From positions 80,803-144,802 of the forward strand of contig CANSGD010000967.1 in NCBI GenBank assembly GCA_947645195.1: a stretch of 64,000 nt of DNA, written 5' to 3'. The stretch is from Patellifolia procumbens (lineage: Eukaryota > Streptophyta > Magnoliopsida > Caryophyllales > Amaranthaceae). Shown piece after piece: positions 44,065 through 56,247 of this stretch. Within the stretch, counting starts at the first letter, position 1; each line of letters opens with the position of its first letter. The notes beneath the pieces are model-generated. The model was not told where the DNA came from. It saw only the letters and a list, made by a program, of their open reading frames with translations, and ran no database searches. The translations under genes and the position numbers were made by a program.

Positions 44065-44989
44065 GAAACTAGATACATGACTAGAAACCGAACTCTCAAA
44101 TATAGTAACTCAAACGACCAATCACCAGGTAGGAAAAATTGTTGGGCAAAATAAAAAACGCCAGGTTAGGCTCCCTTCCATCTTGCTTTTTCTATCTATA
44201 AGGTATTCCCAGAATCCAAACTGACTTAGGCATCTGCCAACAGCTGTCTTGGCATAGTCAACACATGCAGGTACCGCAAGACTAGCTACAGGTTGGAACA
44301 TTTCCCAGCCTTCCAAGCTATCTAAAGACGCAAGTACACCTAGATGCCTTGGAAAGAAGCTATCAAAAAACTGAGTTACCAAGGTTGCATCAGCTAAGGG
44401 CTATACGCCTAGGTAACTGGGCCCATCACACAAGACATTGGCATCAAAACGCCAGGTAAAAACATAAAGCAGCTAGCTCATTTTACTAAATTTCTAAGAT
44501 GCATATATGTACCAAAAGTTAGCATGTTCAAAAACACACCAGCCCCTTAGCTGGTGTTAAAAAGCATCCAAGGCAAATTAAAAATTGTTTGACAAGAACG
44601 AAAAGCAAAAGATGTTTGAAGAAATTAAACTAGCTACATCCTTAGCTAACAAGCTGGTCAGCTGTTGGCATCCGCTCTGGCACCTCGGAAGCTGGGACGG
44701 AACTGCTAGAATGCTCAGTTGAACAGGGGCATCAGCTAGGGCCTTAGCTGAAGAATCAGCTGGGACCTTAGCTGAAGAGTCAGCTGTAGAAGCCTTCTAC
44801 CTGGGAGGGTTAAGGACGAAAGCCAGAGCTTTAAGGTCTACAATGCTTCCCATGGTATCTAGGAAAGCGTCGGCATACTTATGCAGCTCCTTGTTCTCCA
44901 CAGTTCCAAACAGCATCAGGTAAGCCAGCTTGGCAGGTTCAACAATTTGAACTTCTCATCTTATCCAAGTGAAGCTCCTTTTGATGCGC
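44065..44989. other. Tat1 spacer between pol and antisense gene
   Basis: It may include the 3' end of the antisense transcript. Rich in AGCTAGCT/CAGCTA words shared with the LTR. No other gene. Confidence 0.5.
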
Positions 44990-44992
44990 TAG

Positions 44993-46600
44993 CTAAGCAC
45001 TCAAGATGTCTCGCTCTCCAGTCACCTCTTCCAGCTTCATAGCATCTACCTTAGCATCCTCCCTAGCAGCAGCAATCTCAGCTTCCGTTGAAGCTGCAAA
45101 GAGCTTTTTCGCATCTCTCTCCTTCTCTAGAAGCAGCGTTTCAGCTTTCGGCTGCTCCTCAGCATGAGCCCATTCTTTCTTCGCCTTTCTCAGCTCCTTC
45201 TTCAAACTGGCAACCTCATCTTGAGAAACCTTGAGCTGGGCAGACACCGAAGCAGCAGCTCTCAAGCTGGACCGTGCCACCAGGCAATTTTGGAGAGCCT
45301 AGCATAAAGACGTTAAGGTATAAGAAAGGTGGAGAGAAAAATAAAAGGAACTAAAAAACTAAGACATAGTAAAAACTGTACCTGAAGAGTGTACTGGACT
45401 GCATGGTTCACCATCACCTTAGGGTCCTGCAACCTGAGGCGTTTGGCCGCAGCAGGAAAGAATAGCTTATCTGCATGTGGCCAGATGCCATTATCCCATC
45501 TTCAGACAGAAAGTCTGCAGGCATAATTAGGTTGACCGTTGATGAACCAGGGGCAGGTGGATCTAGATCCAACTTGGTTATAGGAGGAGGCATACTAGGA
45601 GCTATAGTAGCAACCTTAGCAGGAGCCGTAGGTTTAGACTGGGAAGAAGTAGTAGGTGCTTCCATCTTCTTCCTTTTCAGCCGAGCCAAAGCATCAGCTT
45701 GAGACAAAGTGCTACCTTTGACTGCGTAATAAAATGTAAGAAATTACATGCTTTTTCTAGAAAACCCTAAAACAAACTAGCTAGAGGGTTAGATTACCTG
45801 AAGTCATGGAGTTATTCCCTGAAGTAGCAGGGGTTAAGGAAGAAACAGGAATAGCCTTGAAGGGAGGAGTGTAGGATCTTTTGTCTAGGGAGATGTTGAG
45901 AAAGACCTTCGCCCTTTCGTCCCTGTCCTCAAGACTTTCCATAGCCTCAGCAGAACCTACAAAAAAGACAGGGTTAAGAACCATAGTTAATAAAGTATTC
46001 GAGGGAAAAAGGAAGGATGCAGTAAAGAAATACCTCCAGCAGGCCAGCCAGAGGGTAGGAAAGCCCCAGCTTCGCCAAGGGAATCCTTGGCAACAAAGAA
46101 AAAGCGAGTCTTCCAGAAAGACTCCGAAGCACCAGCCCCTTCCACAGGACTAGGGTACTTTGGCTTTTACTTCAAGGTGACTTTGTTAGGGTTTATAATC
46201 TTAAGACTACAGATGGTGAGGAGATCTTCTAGGGCAAAGGCTGGGCTCCAGTCCTTAGTAGCTGACTCAATTGTAAAACAAATCTTCCAGAACCCAGCAT
46301 CAGCTCGCCGAGGGAAAAATTTAGAACCTCTATGAAAAAACGAATCAGGGGTGTGAACTCAAAGCTATACCCTAACAGAAAAGGGTACTCGTAGAAGCGG
46401 ATATGGTTATCTACAGTTTTTTCCGACCTATCTAACTCTTCCGGGACTATAAACTATGTACTCTCCGGAAACCCTCCTCTAATTCTAATATTCTCTATGT
46501 CCTCCCAAGTGATGCTAGAAGCAACATCATCTCTTGCTTTACCCATAGATGTAGTTTTTGGAGAAAAAACTTTCTTCCTAGCTGATTGCTTGATAGGCAT
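44993..46600 (-). pseudogene. Tat1 antisense gene, spliced, near-intact
   Basis: Transcribed opposite to gag-pol. From ATG at 46600 the frame reads MPIKQSARKKVFSPKTTSMG, then DNHIRFYEYPFLLGYSFEFT, the 'putative gypsy-type transposon' domain found in plant Tat antisense ORFs, and later ASESFWKTRFFFVAKDS. Three introns with GT-AG ends keep phase: 45957-46033, 45722-45797 and 45299-45381. Exons between them give SAEAMESLEDRDERAKVFLN and VKGSTLSQADALARLKRKKM. The last exon is a coiled coil (QLKVSQDEVASLKKELRKAK) ending at 44993. Defects are few: a TAG near 46455, a shift or missed intron around 46160-46220, and a shift near 45450. Function unknown; nuclear or DNA-associated roles have been guessed for the family. 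Confidence 0.75.
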
Positions 46601-46914
46601 GCAGGGAAACAATGAGGGGAAGAAAGAAGAGAGAAAGGAAACTTAACAAAGGAGAGGGAAGAATAAACGGAAGAAAATCTTTCAGAAATCTCTTTGATTT
46701 TAAGCCGTTCAGACAAAAAACGGCTAGTATTTATTGCATGGCTTAAATAAACTAAAGTAATGATTAGCCTTGATCTTTAAAGATAAGCTTGCTTCATTTA
46801 ATCTTTTTGCCTCTTGAGTTTCTATCTTTTATGATAAACGTTACATTCAAATTTTATCTTAAAGTCATAACTTGCAGCTTTACTACGCAAGGCCAGCAGT
46901 ACAAGCTACAAGTT

Positions 46915-46923
46915 AGGGGCAAA
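46915..46923 (+). promoter_or_regulatory. Tat1 polypurine tract
   Basis: AGGGGCAAA directly precedes the 3' LTR start TGTTATATC. Confidence 0.75.
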
Positions 46924-47589
46924 TGTTATATCATGAAAATTACGCAGCTACCTGTGCAGTTAAATAATTATTACATCTATGATCTTCCATCTTAGGATCT
47001 CCAGCATGAGTCTACCAGCTATGAAGGACCAGCTAATATCTCCCTGCTAAGGAACTCAGCTCTGTCAGATGCGTTATGAGTCAACGATTATCAAAGCCTA
47101 AAATCTCGCAGAAAATAAAGTAAAAAATACAGAGAGATAAATGCGAATGAAGATTTTATTCAAAGACATTGATTGCAGATATGAGCAAAGATCCAAGGAC
47201 GGTTACAAGCCATTGCTGAGGCTGGTTCAAACGGACTTTTTCCTTAGTATATATATAGCTCAATGATTGTATAGAAAGGACACAAGCTTTTACGCATTCA
47301 GCACTTACATTCTGAGATCGAAACATTCTACTTAAGCTTAGGAATTACTTTGATGCATAAAACACTAGGGCTGTAACTGAGATTATAGTGGATTGGTGGA
47401 CTCAAAGCCACCCGCGGTTTTTCCCTTATTCCACGGGTTTCCGCGTTACCATCCTTGGTGTCTCTATCTTTTCTCTGTTCTTGCTTTCTTTGTTCATCTT
47501 AGCTGTGTCCGGCAGCATCCAGTTATCTAGCCACCTTCTAGCTATAGCTCCCAGCTTAGTTTTGCCTTAAGCAGAATTTAGCATAAACA
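46924..47589 (+). repeat. Tat1 3' LTR
   Basis: Ends GCATAAACA before the second GCCTC. It matches 38100-38752 with an extra piece around 47020-47035 and scattered substitutions. Confidence 0.95.
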
Positions 47590-48534
47590 GCCTCCATTCT
47601 GAGTCTAGCTTCATTCCTGTGTTCATCTAGCAGATCCAGATTGGTTTTCAGAGCTTCGTCATTCAGACCTGGCTCGAACAGACTGATCCTCAGGCTTTAT
47701 GACGGCTTCAGAGCCATACACAAGATGAAAAGGGGTCTGCCTAGTTGACTCTTTGATAGTGGTCCTGATTGACCATAGAGTGTTGGGCAGCTCTTCTAAT
47801 CATTTGGTCTTCTGTTCTTCAAGCTTCTTCTACAGCCCTATCAGGATCTGTTTGTTGGCAGCCTCAGCTTGGCCATTGCATTGAGGATTGCAGACTGAGG
47901 ACAGGGCATACTTGATCCCAAACTGCTCCAGCCATTCTAATAGTGGCATGTTGTCGAATTGCCTTCCATGGTCGAAGACGAAGGCCTTCGGGATTCCATA
48001 CCTGGTGATGATGCTCTGCCAGAGAAATTTCCTGACGACCACCTCTGTGATGGTGGATAGAGCTTCTGCTTCTATCCACTTGGTGAAGTAGTCTACCCCT
48101 ACAATCAGCCATCTCTTCTGATACTGGGCTGTCGTGAAGGGCCTCAGGATATCCAGTCCCCATTGGGCGAACGGGATGGGATTGTAGATTGGCATGAGGT
48201 CGTTCGCATGCAGCTTAATGTTTGGGGCAAACTTCTGGCAGCTATCGCATTTCTTCACCAGATCCTCAGAGTCTGCCTTCATTGTGGGCTAAGTACCCTA
48301 CTCTGAGAGCTTTATGGGTCGAGCTCTTGGCCCGATGTGGTGTCCGCAGAGTCCTTCATGGATTTCTCTTAATATGTAGTCTGCGTCTCTTTGCCCTACA
48401 CATTTGAGTAGGGGCAGAGAGAAAGAGTTTCTGTATAACTCGTCTCCAATCTGGCAGTATCTGCATGCCGTCAGTTTTAGTTTTCGGGCCTTTATTCTAC
48501 CCTCAGGTAATTTCCCCTTCTGCTTGTACTCTAC
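47590..48534 (-). pseudogene. Tat2 integrase N-terminal and core
   Basis: In element order: EYKQKGKLPEGRIKARKLK, HEGLCGHHIGPRA, a short mis-framed stretch (48280-48310), KCDSCQKFAPNIK, then core motifs VGVDYFTKWIEAEAL, VFDHGRQFDN and NGQAEAANK with the three catalytic acids. Stops follow near 47830 before the Tat1 insertion; the domain continues at 38099. Confidence 0.93.
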
Positions 48535-50805
48535 TGTAACAGCCCGGCCTCCCGAGCTGCTAGCTTAACACGCTTAGCAATCTCATACTTCAATGAACAT
48601 GGAATCCATAATAATAAATAATACTTTAGATGAAACAAGCAGCGGAAACAACCTTAAATACACGATCCTGGACCTGTGGGTTATGGGCCCACAAAAAAAT
48701 TTCCTTTATATAATACTTTAATTACAAAGTCCTTCGATCTCAATCCCAAAACAAGGAATTAAATTAGAATATAACTCATTGTAACAAACTCCTCGTATCC
48801 AAACTTAAATCTCAGGACTTTAACCCACAATATACATCTGAATCATAACTTTGCTCTCAACTTGATTCCGGCTTCTAACATAATCCTGCATCAAGGTTAG
48901 ACTCTGCCACCCACCAAGTGACATGACACAGAAATGACAAAACCATAAGCAAAGCTGAGTACACACTGTATAATACAAATTACAAGTTTATGTGTATTTT
49001 GAAAACTAACAGATAACACGTAGTCATAATAGCAAGTAGTCACATTCAACTTAGTTATTATAATTTCATAAAATCGAATCGTTTGGCATGAACGCGAATG
49101 GAGAGGGGTACTCTGTACCGACTGTCTCCAAACTCTTGAGGGTCGTCACCTCACCTTTTATGTTCTACTTGCAAGACTTAACCTGGACATGTCCTTCAAC
49201 GTCAGGATTTCGCCCTCCTGATTGGGTAACAGCTAGGGACTACCCGCCTTAACCCGAGTGCATGTTCACACCTTACTTTCACATTTGTAATTCAAGATAT
49301 TTAATAATTTATACTTTAATACTCAATACTCACAATCCTCATCGATTCATCCTTAATTCACAGATTCCTTATCAACTCCCTTCAATTACTCCCGCTATAG
49401 TAGTTAAGAAACATAGAGTTTTTATACTTGAAACCAGTCTTTAAAGTAGTAACTTTGATTGAACTTAACCAGTTGTGCCTTAGAGACTTGATTAACACTT
49501 AGACATATAATTCTATCAAGAGTATACCTATTATCGATCACTACACAAGTCCATGTACTTAACATATTCCATTTAAAAGCATAATCATAATAACTTGGTG
49601 TATCAGTGTTGTTTAGATCACCTAGAACAACTCTAATGAACCTTAGCATGCTATATCCATGTTATATACTCAATATACACATAATAAGATACACATCATA
49701 AGTAAGTTCATTTCATAAACATGCTTCACACTAGAAAGAAACAATCACCTAACTATAAATATGGAATTTTCTAGGTTAAAACCAAACTAGGTGTGTACCT
49801 TCACTTAAGAGGCTTTATTCAATGAAACTTCTTAATCCGATTGTTTCACTAATCCTATAGCTTCCCCTGATTCAGTATAATGCTAAGAATTAGTTCAAAC
49901 AAGCTTTTAGATATGAAAAACTAAGCTTAAACACAAGAGGTGTAAAGCTGTACATACAGCATCCTATTTGATGTTTCTATGGAGTTAACTACACCTTCCC
50001 AAGGCTTCAAAGCTTGAAAAAAAGGCTTGAACAACTAGGTATGGATGTCTATAAGAGATCTATGTAATAAAAAGTAGGTATTTTAGAAGAAGAATTGGGT
50101 GAAAAGAACCGAAAACCCAAAACTGCTATTTATAGCAGGGAAATGGCGGTACCTATAGGAGAGGGAAACCTCTTCTGGGTAAGGTCGGTTTCATGGATTT
50201 TCTGGGTGATTATTGCTTGAGGTGTTAGCTTGATGTGTTGAATTTTATGCATGCAAAGGGTTTTGGGAGATCAACATCCAAGTAGCTTCTAAGCAGCTTT
50301 CTTTGAGGATAGGTCTGAACTGAAACTTCAGCTGGCCAGGTTTTACTAACTAAGGAACTTACCCTATTTAGCCACGTAATTCTTGGGAATAAATGACCAT
50401 TATAACCTTAAGACATCCCAAGCATGGTGTAAATCAAGTTTGGTTAGGTTCTAAGCTCGGATTCAACCCCGAAAGGCTCTTTAACTGGAAGTTCATTGCT
50501 ACCCGATAAAACGATCTCTATACGATTTTCACAATCTTAATGAATAAGGTTCTTAAGGACCTTCTAACTTATAAATTGGTTTTCAAAACCTTCTTAACCA
50601 ATAAAAATAGTAGATGTTACCCCCCTTTGTCCTCGTGTGGTGTTGGAGAGTATTCTAATCTACTTAAAGGGCTAAAACCAATTGAAACCTTAACACATCT
50701 AACAATCCAAGCAACTCTCTTCACCTGAAATACTTTAGAATCCTATTTAAATAACTTAATATAATTATCTTTAAACTCAACCTGCTTAAAATTCAGGCTA
50801 TTACA
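48535..50805. repeat. Solo LTR (2271 bp) inserted in Tat2
   Basis: Ends TGTAACAGCC...GGCTATTACA, the TG...CA inverted ends usual for long gypsy (chromovirus-type) LTRs. No gag-pol inside. Flanks are TCTAC (48530-48534) and TGTAC (50806-50810), a 5-bp duplication with one mismatch. Taking out the LTR and the right-hand flank copy joins the Tat2 frame ...EWIREIV to EYKQKGK without a shift. Inside are only short AT-rich ORFs, none called. The family is inferred from the ends only. Confidence 0.75.
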
Positions 50806-52555
50806 TGTACGATCTCCCTTATCCATTCTGGCATGTCTTCAAGCTCTATGACGCGCTCGGCGTCTTAGCAGATTGCACTAGTGGGTTTGACTTCCACTAT
50901 AACAAATCTGTTCAAGTCCTGCAGACTGCTGCATCCCACTTTGGATAAAGCATCTGCTTGAGCGTTATGCGCTCTGGTACTTGCTCTATTTTGAAACTTT
51001 CAAAATTTGCAATCACAGACCTCATTCTAGCCAAGTAGCTCTGCATTGTGGGCTCTTTGGCCTCATACTCCCCCTTGACTTGGTTGGTGACCAACTGAGA
51101 GTCAATTTTTAGGTGGATATGTTTGGCCTCTAGAGTTTGGCAGAGCTGCAACCCAGCAATGGCTGCCTCGTACTCAGATTCATTATTAGTTGTCGAAAAT
51201 AGGAACTTCAGGGCATATTCAATGATTTTCCCTTCCGGGATTTTGATGACCACACCTGCTCCTGAGCCGTTGACGGTCGCAGACCCATCTGTGAAGACCT
51301 CCCAGGCTCTGGGCTCTACAACTGTCTCCTGATATGAGCACTCTGCTAGGAAGTCTGCCAAAGCCTGTACTTTGATGGCAGTACGAGGGGCGAACTTAAT
51401 CCCGAAACCCGTCAGCTCCAGGGCCCAGTTCATGGTCCTCCCTGATTTATCCATCTTCTCCATTGCTTTCTCTAAGGGCATATTTGTCAGCACAGTGACG
51501 GGGTGTGTGTCGAAATATGGCCTTAGCTTTCTCGTGGCTAGCACCACAGCATAGGCTGCCTTCTCTATCAGAGGATACCGCGTTTCTGCACTTGTGAGCG
51601 TGTGGCCCACGAAGTATATTGGCTGCCGCTTCTTTTTCTTTTCTTTCAATAGGACCGCGCTAACAGTTGCGGCGGTAACAGCAATGTACAAGAAGAGTGT
51701 CTCTCCTGTTTTAGGCCTGGCGAATGTTGGCAGACCAGAAAGATGTGACTTCAACTTCTGAAATGCTTCTTTTTGTTCTGCCCCCATTTGAACTCCTTAT
51801 TTCCTTTCAATATCTTGAAGAATGGGAGGACTTTCTCAGCAGACTGCGCTATGACTCTGGACAGGGCTATCATCCTGCCTGTCAGCCTTTGAATATTTCT
51901 GATGCTTCTGGGCTCTGGCAGATCCATAGATGCTTTCACTTTGTCGGGGTTTGCATCGATTCCCCTCTCGCTGACCAGATAGCCTAAAAACTTCCCTGAC
52001 CTTACCCCCAAACACGCATTTTTTCGGATTCAGTTTCATGTTGTGTTCTCGGAGGTTGGCGAAGGTCTCTTTTAGATCTGCTATGTGGTCTGCTTCTGTC
52101 TTACTCTTGGTGATGACGTCGTCTACGTACACCTCAAGGTTCCTTCCCCTCTGCCCCTGCGAAGACCTGGTCCATCAGTCTTTGGTAGGTGGCCCTGCAT
52201 TCTTTAGCCCAAACGGCATCATGATATGGCAGAATACCCCAATCGGGGTGATGAATGCGAACTTTTCCTTGTCTGCAGGGTCCATGAAGATCTGATGGTA
52301 CCCGCTAAAAGCGTGCATGAAACTAAGCAGAGCGTGACCGCTGGTGAAGTCTACCAACTGATCAATCCTCGGCAGCGGATATCAATCTTTGAGACAGGCC
52401 TTGTTGAGGCCTGTGAAGTCTACCCATATCCTCCAGCTCCCATTTGCCTTTTCACCATCACCACGTTGGCCATCCATTATGGGTATTTGCAGGGTTCTAT
52501 GAATCCTGCTTCCAACAGAATCTGCACCTCCTCCTCAATGGCCTTATTCTTCTCT
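50806..52555 (-). pseudogene. Tat2 reverse transcriptase and dual RNase H
   Basis: RT from 52555: EKNKAIEEEVQILLEAGFIE, a TAA, MANVVMVKKANGSWRI, DFTGLNKACLKD, a TGA, then SFMHAFSGYHQIFMDPADKE and PFGLKNAG. After a shift near 52180 comes the YVDDVITKSKTEADH box (52132). Another shift leads to GKFLGYLVSERGI and KASMDLPEPRSIRNIQRLTG. RNase H (51787-50912) has ETRYPLIEKAAYAVVLATRK, then the second RNase H: AWEVFTDGSATVNGSGAG, TTNNESEYEAAIAGLQL and KIDSQLVTNQVKGEYEA. A deleted base near 50976 shifts the tail, which then reads DLNRFVIVEVK up to the solo LTR. Confidence 0.94.
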
Positions 52556-52880
52556 CACTACTACAAATCGTCACTTACTCCACAAATTACGCCACTAGAA
52601 ATGATTATTTGTGGCAATTATTGTAACTCGCCACAAAAAAGTAGTAGTCAATAAAAAGTAAGAAGGAATACAACATTTTTTGCCACGGAGAATAGTTTTT
52701 CGTGGCAATAAAACACCTTTGCCACAAATTACGCCACAAGTGCAAGTTGTATATGGAAAACGAGCACTTATGCCACGAATTTAGCCACGAAACAATTTTC
52801 CTGTGGCAAGAGAAAACTTATGCCACAACTTTAGCCATAGATATTTTCCATGGCAAGAAAAACACTTATGCCACCATAGA
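52556..52880 (+). repeat. CACTA left subterminal repeats
   Basis: Repeated words such as TTATGCCAC, TTAGCCACG and CGTGGCAA in both orientations, expected binding sites for the element's protein. Confidence 0.8.
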
Positions 52881-53623
52881 TAACTTTAACATCAATTAAA
52901 AAACATTTATGTAATGGATTTATAGCCACTTCTCGGTCCTCGTGTCTAAGAACGATAAAAAATAACCATCAAATAAACCCCCATCATAGTTAAAATGATA
53001 ATTCAGTTAGTAGCGATTAACTAATTAAACAATATTCCGAGAGCTTATTTGGTATATTTTCAATTGAGGGTAGTAGGGTGTAAGTGAATTTGTTGGTTAA
53101 CATTCAAATGTATTTTCTATAAAACTCCATAGTTTGGGTACTATCGAATATAAATATTTCATGTAAATTGGGTTATCGTATTAAACATTTTAAGTAGTTT
53201 CGATTACTATGCACACACTTTTATTTTTGAGGGGAATTAATAGCTAATGCATTTGAAAATAACTATGAAGTTTAAACTTTAAAGTATATTTATAATTTAA
53301 AGGGTTTTAAACAGCAATTAGAATGTATCTAAATATTTGTAGGTATAATTGATACAGTTATTAGTTTCAAATGCCACAAAGAATCACATATACAAATTAT
53401 ATTCACAAGAAGAGTTAAATGATAGGTTTAAGTTTGACTAAATAAGCAACTCCCTTTCTATTGGGCTTGGGATGTTACATAATTTTAAATTAAATTAAGA
53501 CAATCTGTCATAAGACCAACTCTAAAATTAGAGAGGTTATATAATAGAGTATATCAAATATAATATTTTAAAAATTTTATGACCATAATTTGAGTGATAT
53601 ATATAATTATTAACTAAGATATA
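52881..53623. other. CACTA interior, AT-rich
   Basis: No coding sequence is recognised. Confidence 0.5.
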
Positions 53624-53864
53624 CTACCTCTATTTCGCAATACATGCAACATATACCTCTTTTGGATGTTTTGCAATACATGCTACATTTCCTTTAATGG
53701 TTACTACTTTTAGCCAAAAAGACACTTGTGCCCCCACTTTTCCACTCACATGTACACTACTTTATTCTTTATCACATGGGAAATAAAGACAACTACACTC
53801 TCTCTTTTCTTCCTTGGTCCATGTGCCATTTCCCAACATTGCATGTATTGCGCAACAGATTTAG
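53624..53864. repeat. Stowaway-like MITE (family 2, copy 2)
   Basis: 241 bp, TA on both sides. Ends CTACCTCTATTTCGCAATAC and, minus strand, CTAAATCTGTTGCGCAATAC. A close copy of 25725-25969. It is nested inside the CACTA element. Confidence 0.88.
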
Positions 53865-56247
53865 TATTGAATTGCTAAATGAAAGCTACATTATTAAAAA
53901 TAAAAAAGAAGGGAAAATCATGGACTGTTACCCGGTAAAAGGGTGGAGGCCTGGAGGGAGAGTAGGATAAAAATCAGAAACTTTTTATCTAAATTATTTT
54001 TTAAATAAAGGAGGAAAATGCAGCTCCTAAATTTTCCCCACTACCTGAACAGTTACCTCCATGTCTACACACGCCTCTCTGGTCTTCCCACTCCCATTCT
54101 TTCTCATCTGGTTGTGGCGTCCAATTCCCACAGTTGTCAATAATTTCTGGTATTGAAGTCTGCCGTTTTCGTTGCCGCTGTTGTCTCCCAATTTCTGGTA
54201 TTCCTGCTCTTTTCTCCATTAAATTCAATGTCTGATTTATCAAGCTTTTCTCTTTGTATTGTGTAGGTTAATATTCTAAAGTCAAATTGAGTTAGATTTA
54301 TGAGGAAAACTAGTAATTATCATGCTAGTATGAATTGCTTATGGTTTGGGCTAGAATTTTGGTGTGACTTTAATCAAACAATATTCAAGTTGTTGTGAAC
54401 ATAACTAAAAGAAAGAAGGGAATAATCATCTTATTGGATGTTTTCCTTTCAACCAAATGTGCTCAATGAAAAGAATTGATAATTCCCATGACAAATCTGT
54501 TCAAAATCTGCAAACACAAACACACCAAATCCAAACAAGTTGTTGCCGCCATCAACAAATTAAAACCATCTCACAAGTGAGATAAGTAGTATGAAATCAT
54601 CTACAGAAAGTCACTTCCCAAAATTTTCAATATACCTGCTCCTGTGCTGGAATAAAAGGGATAACACTATGTAAACTGATCATAATATAACTATAGGTAG
54701 CCATGTAAATCGATAAAAGGAAGAACTGAATTTTTTTAACAACATTTTAGGACTAGAAAATTTAGACAAGTGAGCATGTCTGACAGAAGACTCAAATAAT
54801 ATAACTATAGTTCCAAAATAGTTCATATATTTTGAGAGGCTGCTGCATATTGCTACTAAAGGTCCATTATTTTTCCATTCATAAGGATCCAACTATGGGG
54901 ATGTGCCTAAAGTAGTCATTACCTCTACCTTTGGACATAATTCACCGGTTTCTATGTTAGAAGCTTATGCTTAATTGATGCCGGTAGCTTAGTTGATAAA
55001 CTACTAGGGTATGGTGGTCCCAATACTTGAAATCGAAACTCGTCTAGATTGTCCGTCTATTGTAAGTCTATACGAAAACAAGTCTGATATACATACAGTT
55101 AGCCAACCACATATATGAATAAGTAGAGCCAAATTAGAAGAAATTAGAATCATGCTCATAGTGCACAAGTCGGTTCAAAAGCTGAAACAAAAACCGAAGA
55201 TTTTGTAACAGATTGCTTTTAGTAAGGAGCCTAATATGAGCAACAAGCCAAGACATAAATGAATGCTTGGGCAGGTGAAACCTGTTTCAAAGACATTTAG
55301 CATATAGTACAGGAGTACCAGTGAGCTTAAGGATGGCAAGACCCGAGTTCATAGTGTATACACCATCTGGGTTACCAATCCATTTATTATCAAGTAAAGG
55401 AGAGGGTGGCAGAATTTGATATCATGTTAGTAGTTGGTTGTAGAGATAGAAGGGAATAATTGTCTACAAAATGAAGAGAATGTGGGCATTCAGAAATTGT
55501 ACTTAGCTTTCTTATTTTAGGAGAGATCTTTGCTTCTCAAATGCTTAGGTTATTGCAATACAATCAGTCTCCTTCTCTATTCATCTCTATTCATCCGCTT
55601 CACTGTTCTTATTTGTTATTCCACTACATTCTTCCCATTTACTGTTGTGCATGCATTAAATCTGCCCCAGTTCACTACATGACCACCCCAAATCCCATGA
55701 TCAACCTCATAATCGTTTGCGGTTGTGCGTGCATTAGATCTGCCCTAATTCACTACATGGCCATTCCCAAAAATTCCAAATTTATACCCACCAGACCACC
55801 ACCAAACTCCATGATCAACCACATAATCTTACCCATCACAAGGAAACACAAAATCTGACGACTAACCTCCAATCAACAAGCCTAAAATAATATTAGCATT
55901 TCTCTCCCAACATGTGTGTAAAGCAAGCAGATAAAAATTGACAAGCTGGTCTCTCGCAGCATAAAAGAAATGCCATGTGCCCCGCATTCTCAGTCTTGCC
56001 ACTATCTTATCTACAAGGCAATCACAAAATGTATCCTTTCACTTCTTACCAGATACTTGAACTCCAAGATATCTAAAGGTACTACCTTAAAGCCAGACAA
56101 TTTCAGGATTCTATTTTGAGTTTTTTTAACCAACTGCCCTACCACTGAAATGAGTATGTTAGGCTTGTAGAGGTCCAAATATGATGCAGTATCCTGAATT
56201 TTGCGTACTATGCGCCCCACTCTCTTCTCTTATATAAAACAAAAAAA
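53865..56247. other. CACTA interior without a supported gene
   Basis: Several short ORFs (54001-54243, 54680-54892, 55541-55858, 56011-56220) have no domains. The 55640-55760 area has a direct repeat of TTGTGC(G/A)TGCATTA-ATCTGCCC and TTCACTACATG. A possible SINE head is listed separately. Confidence 0.5.
54976..55110 (+). repeat. Possible tRNA-derived SINE head
   Basis: TAGCTTAGTTG (54985-54995) fits an RNA polymerase III A box, and GAAATCGAAACTC (55029-55041) is a weak B box at a suitable distance. No clear tail or target duplication. Tentative. Confidence 0.3.

Larger units (their letters stand above)
38100..47589 (+). mobile_element. Complete Tat-lineage Ty3/gypsy element Tat1
   Basis: Two LTRs (38100-38752 and 46924-47589), primer site, gag-pol on the plus strand, an antisense gene on the minus strand, polypurine tract, and a perfect 5-bp duplication GCCTC (38095-38099 and 47590-47594). 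All gag-pol frames are broken, mainly by TAG codons. The LTRs are close but not identical (for instance a small indel near 47017-47035), so the insertion is not recent. It lies inside Tat2 integrase. Confidence 0.97.

Noticed and set aside
49262..49649. Short ORFs inside the solo LTR
   Set aside because: No domain, and LTRs of this type do not code.
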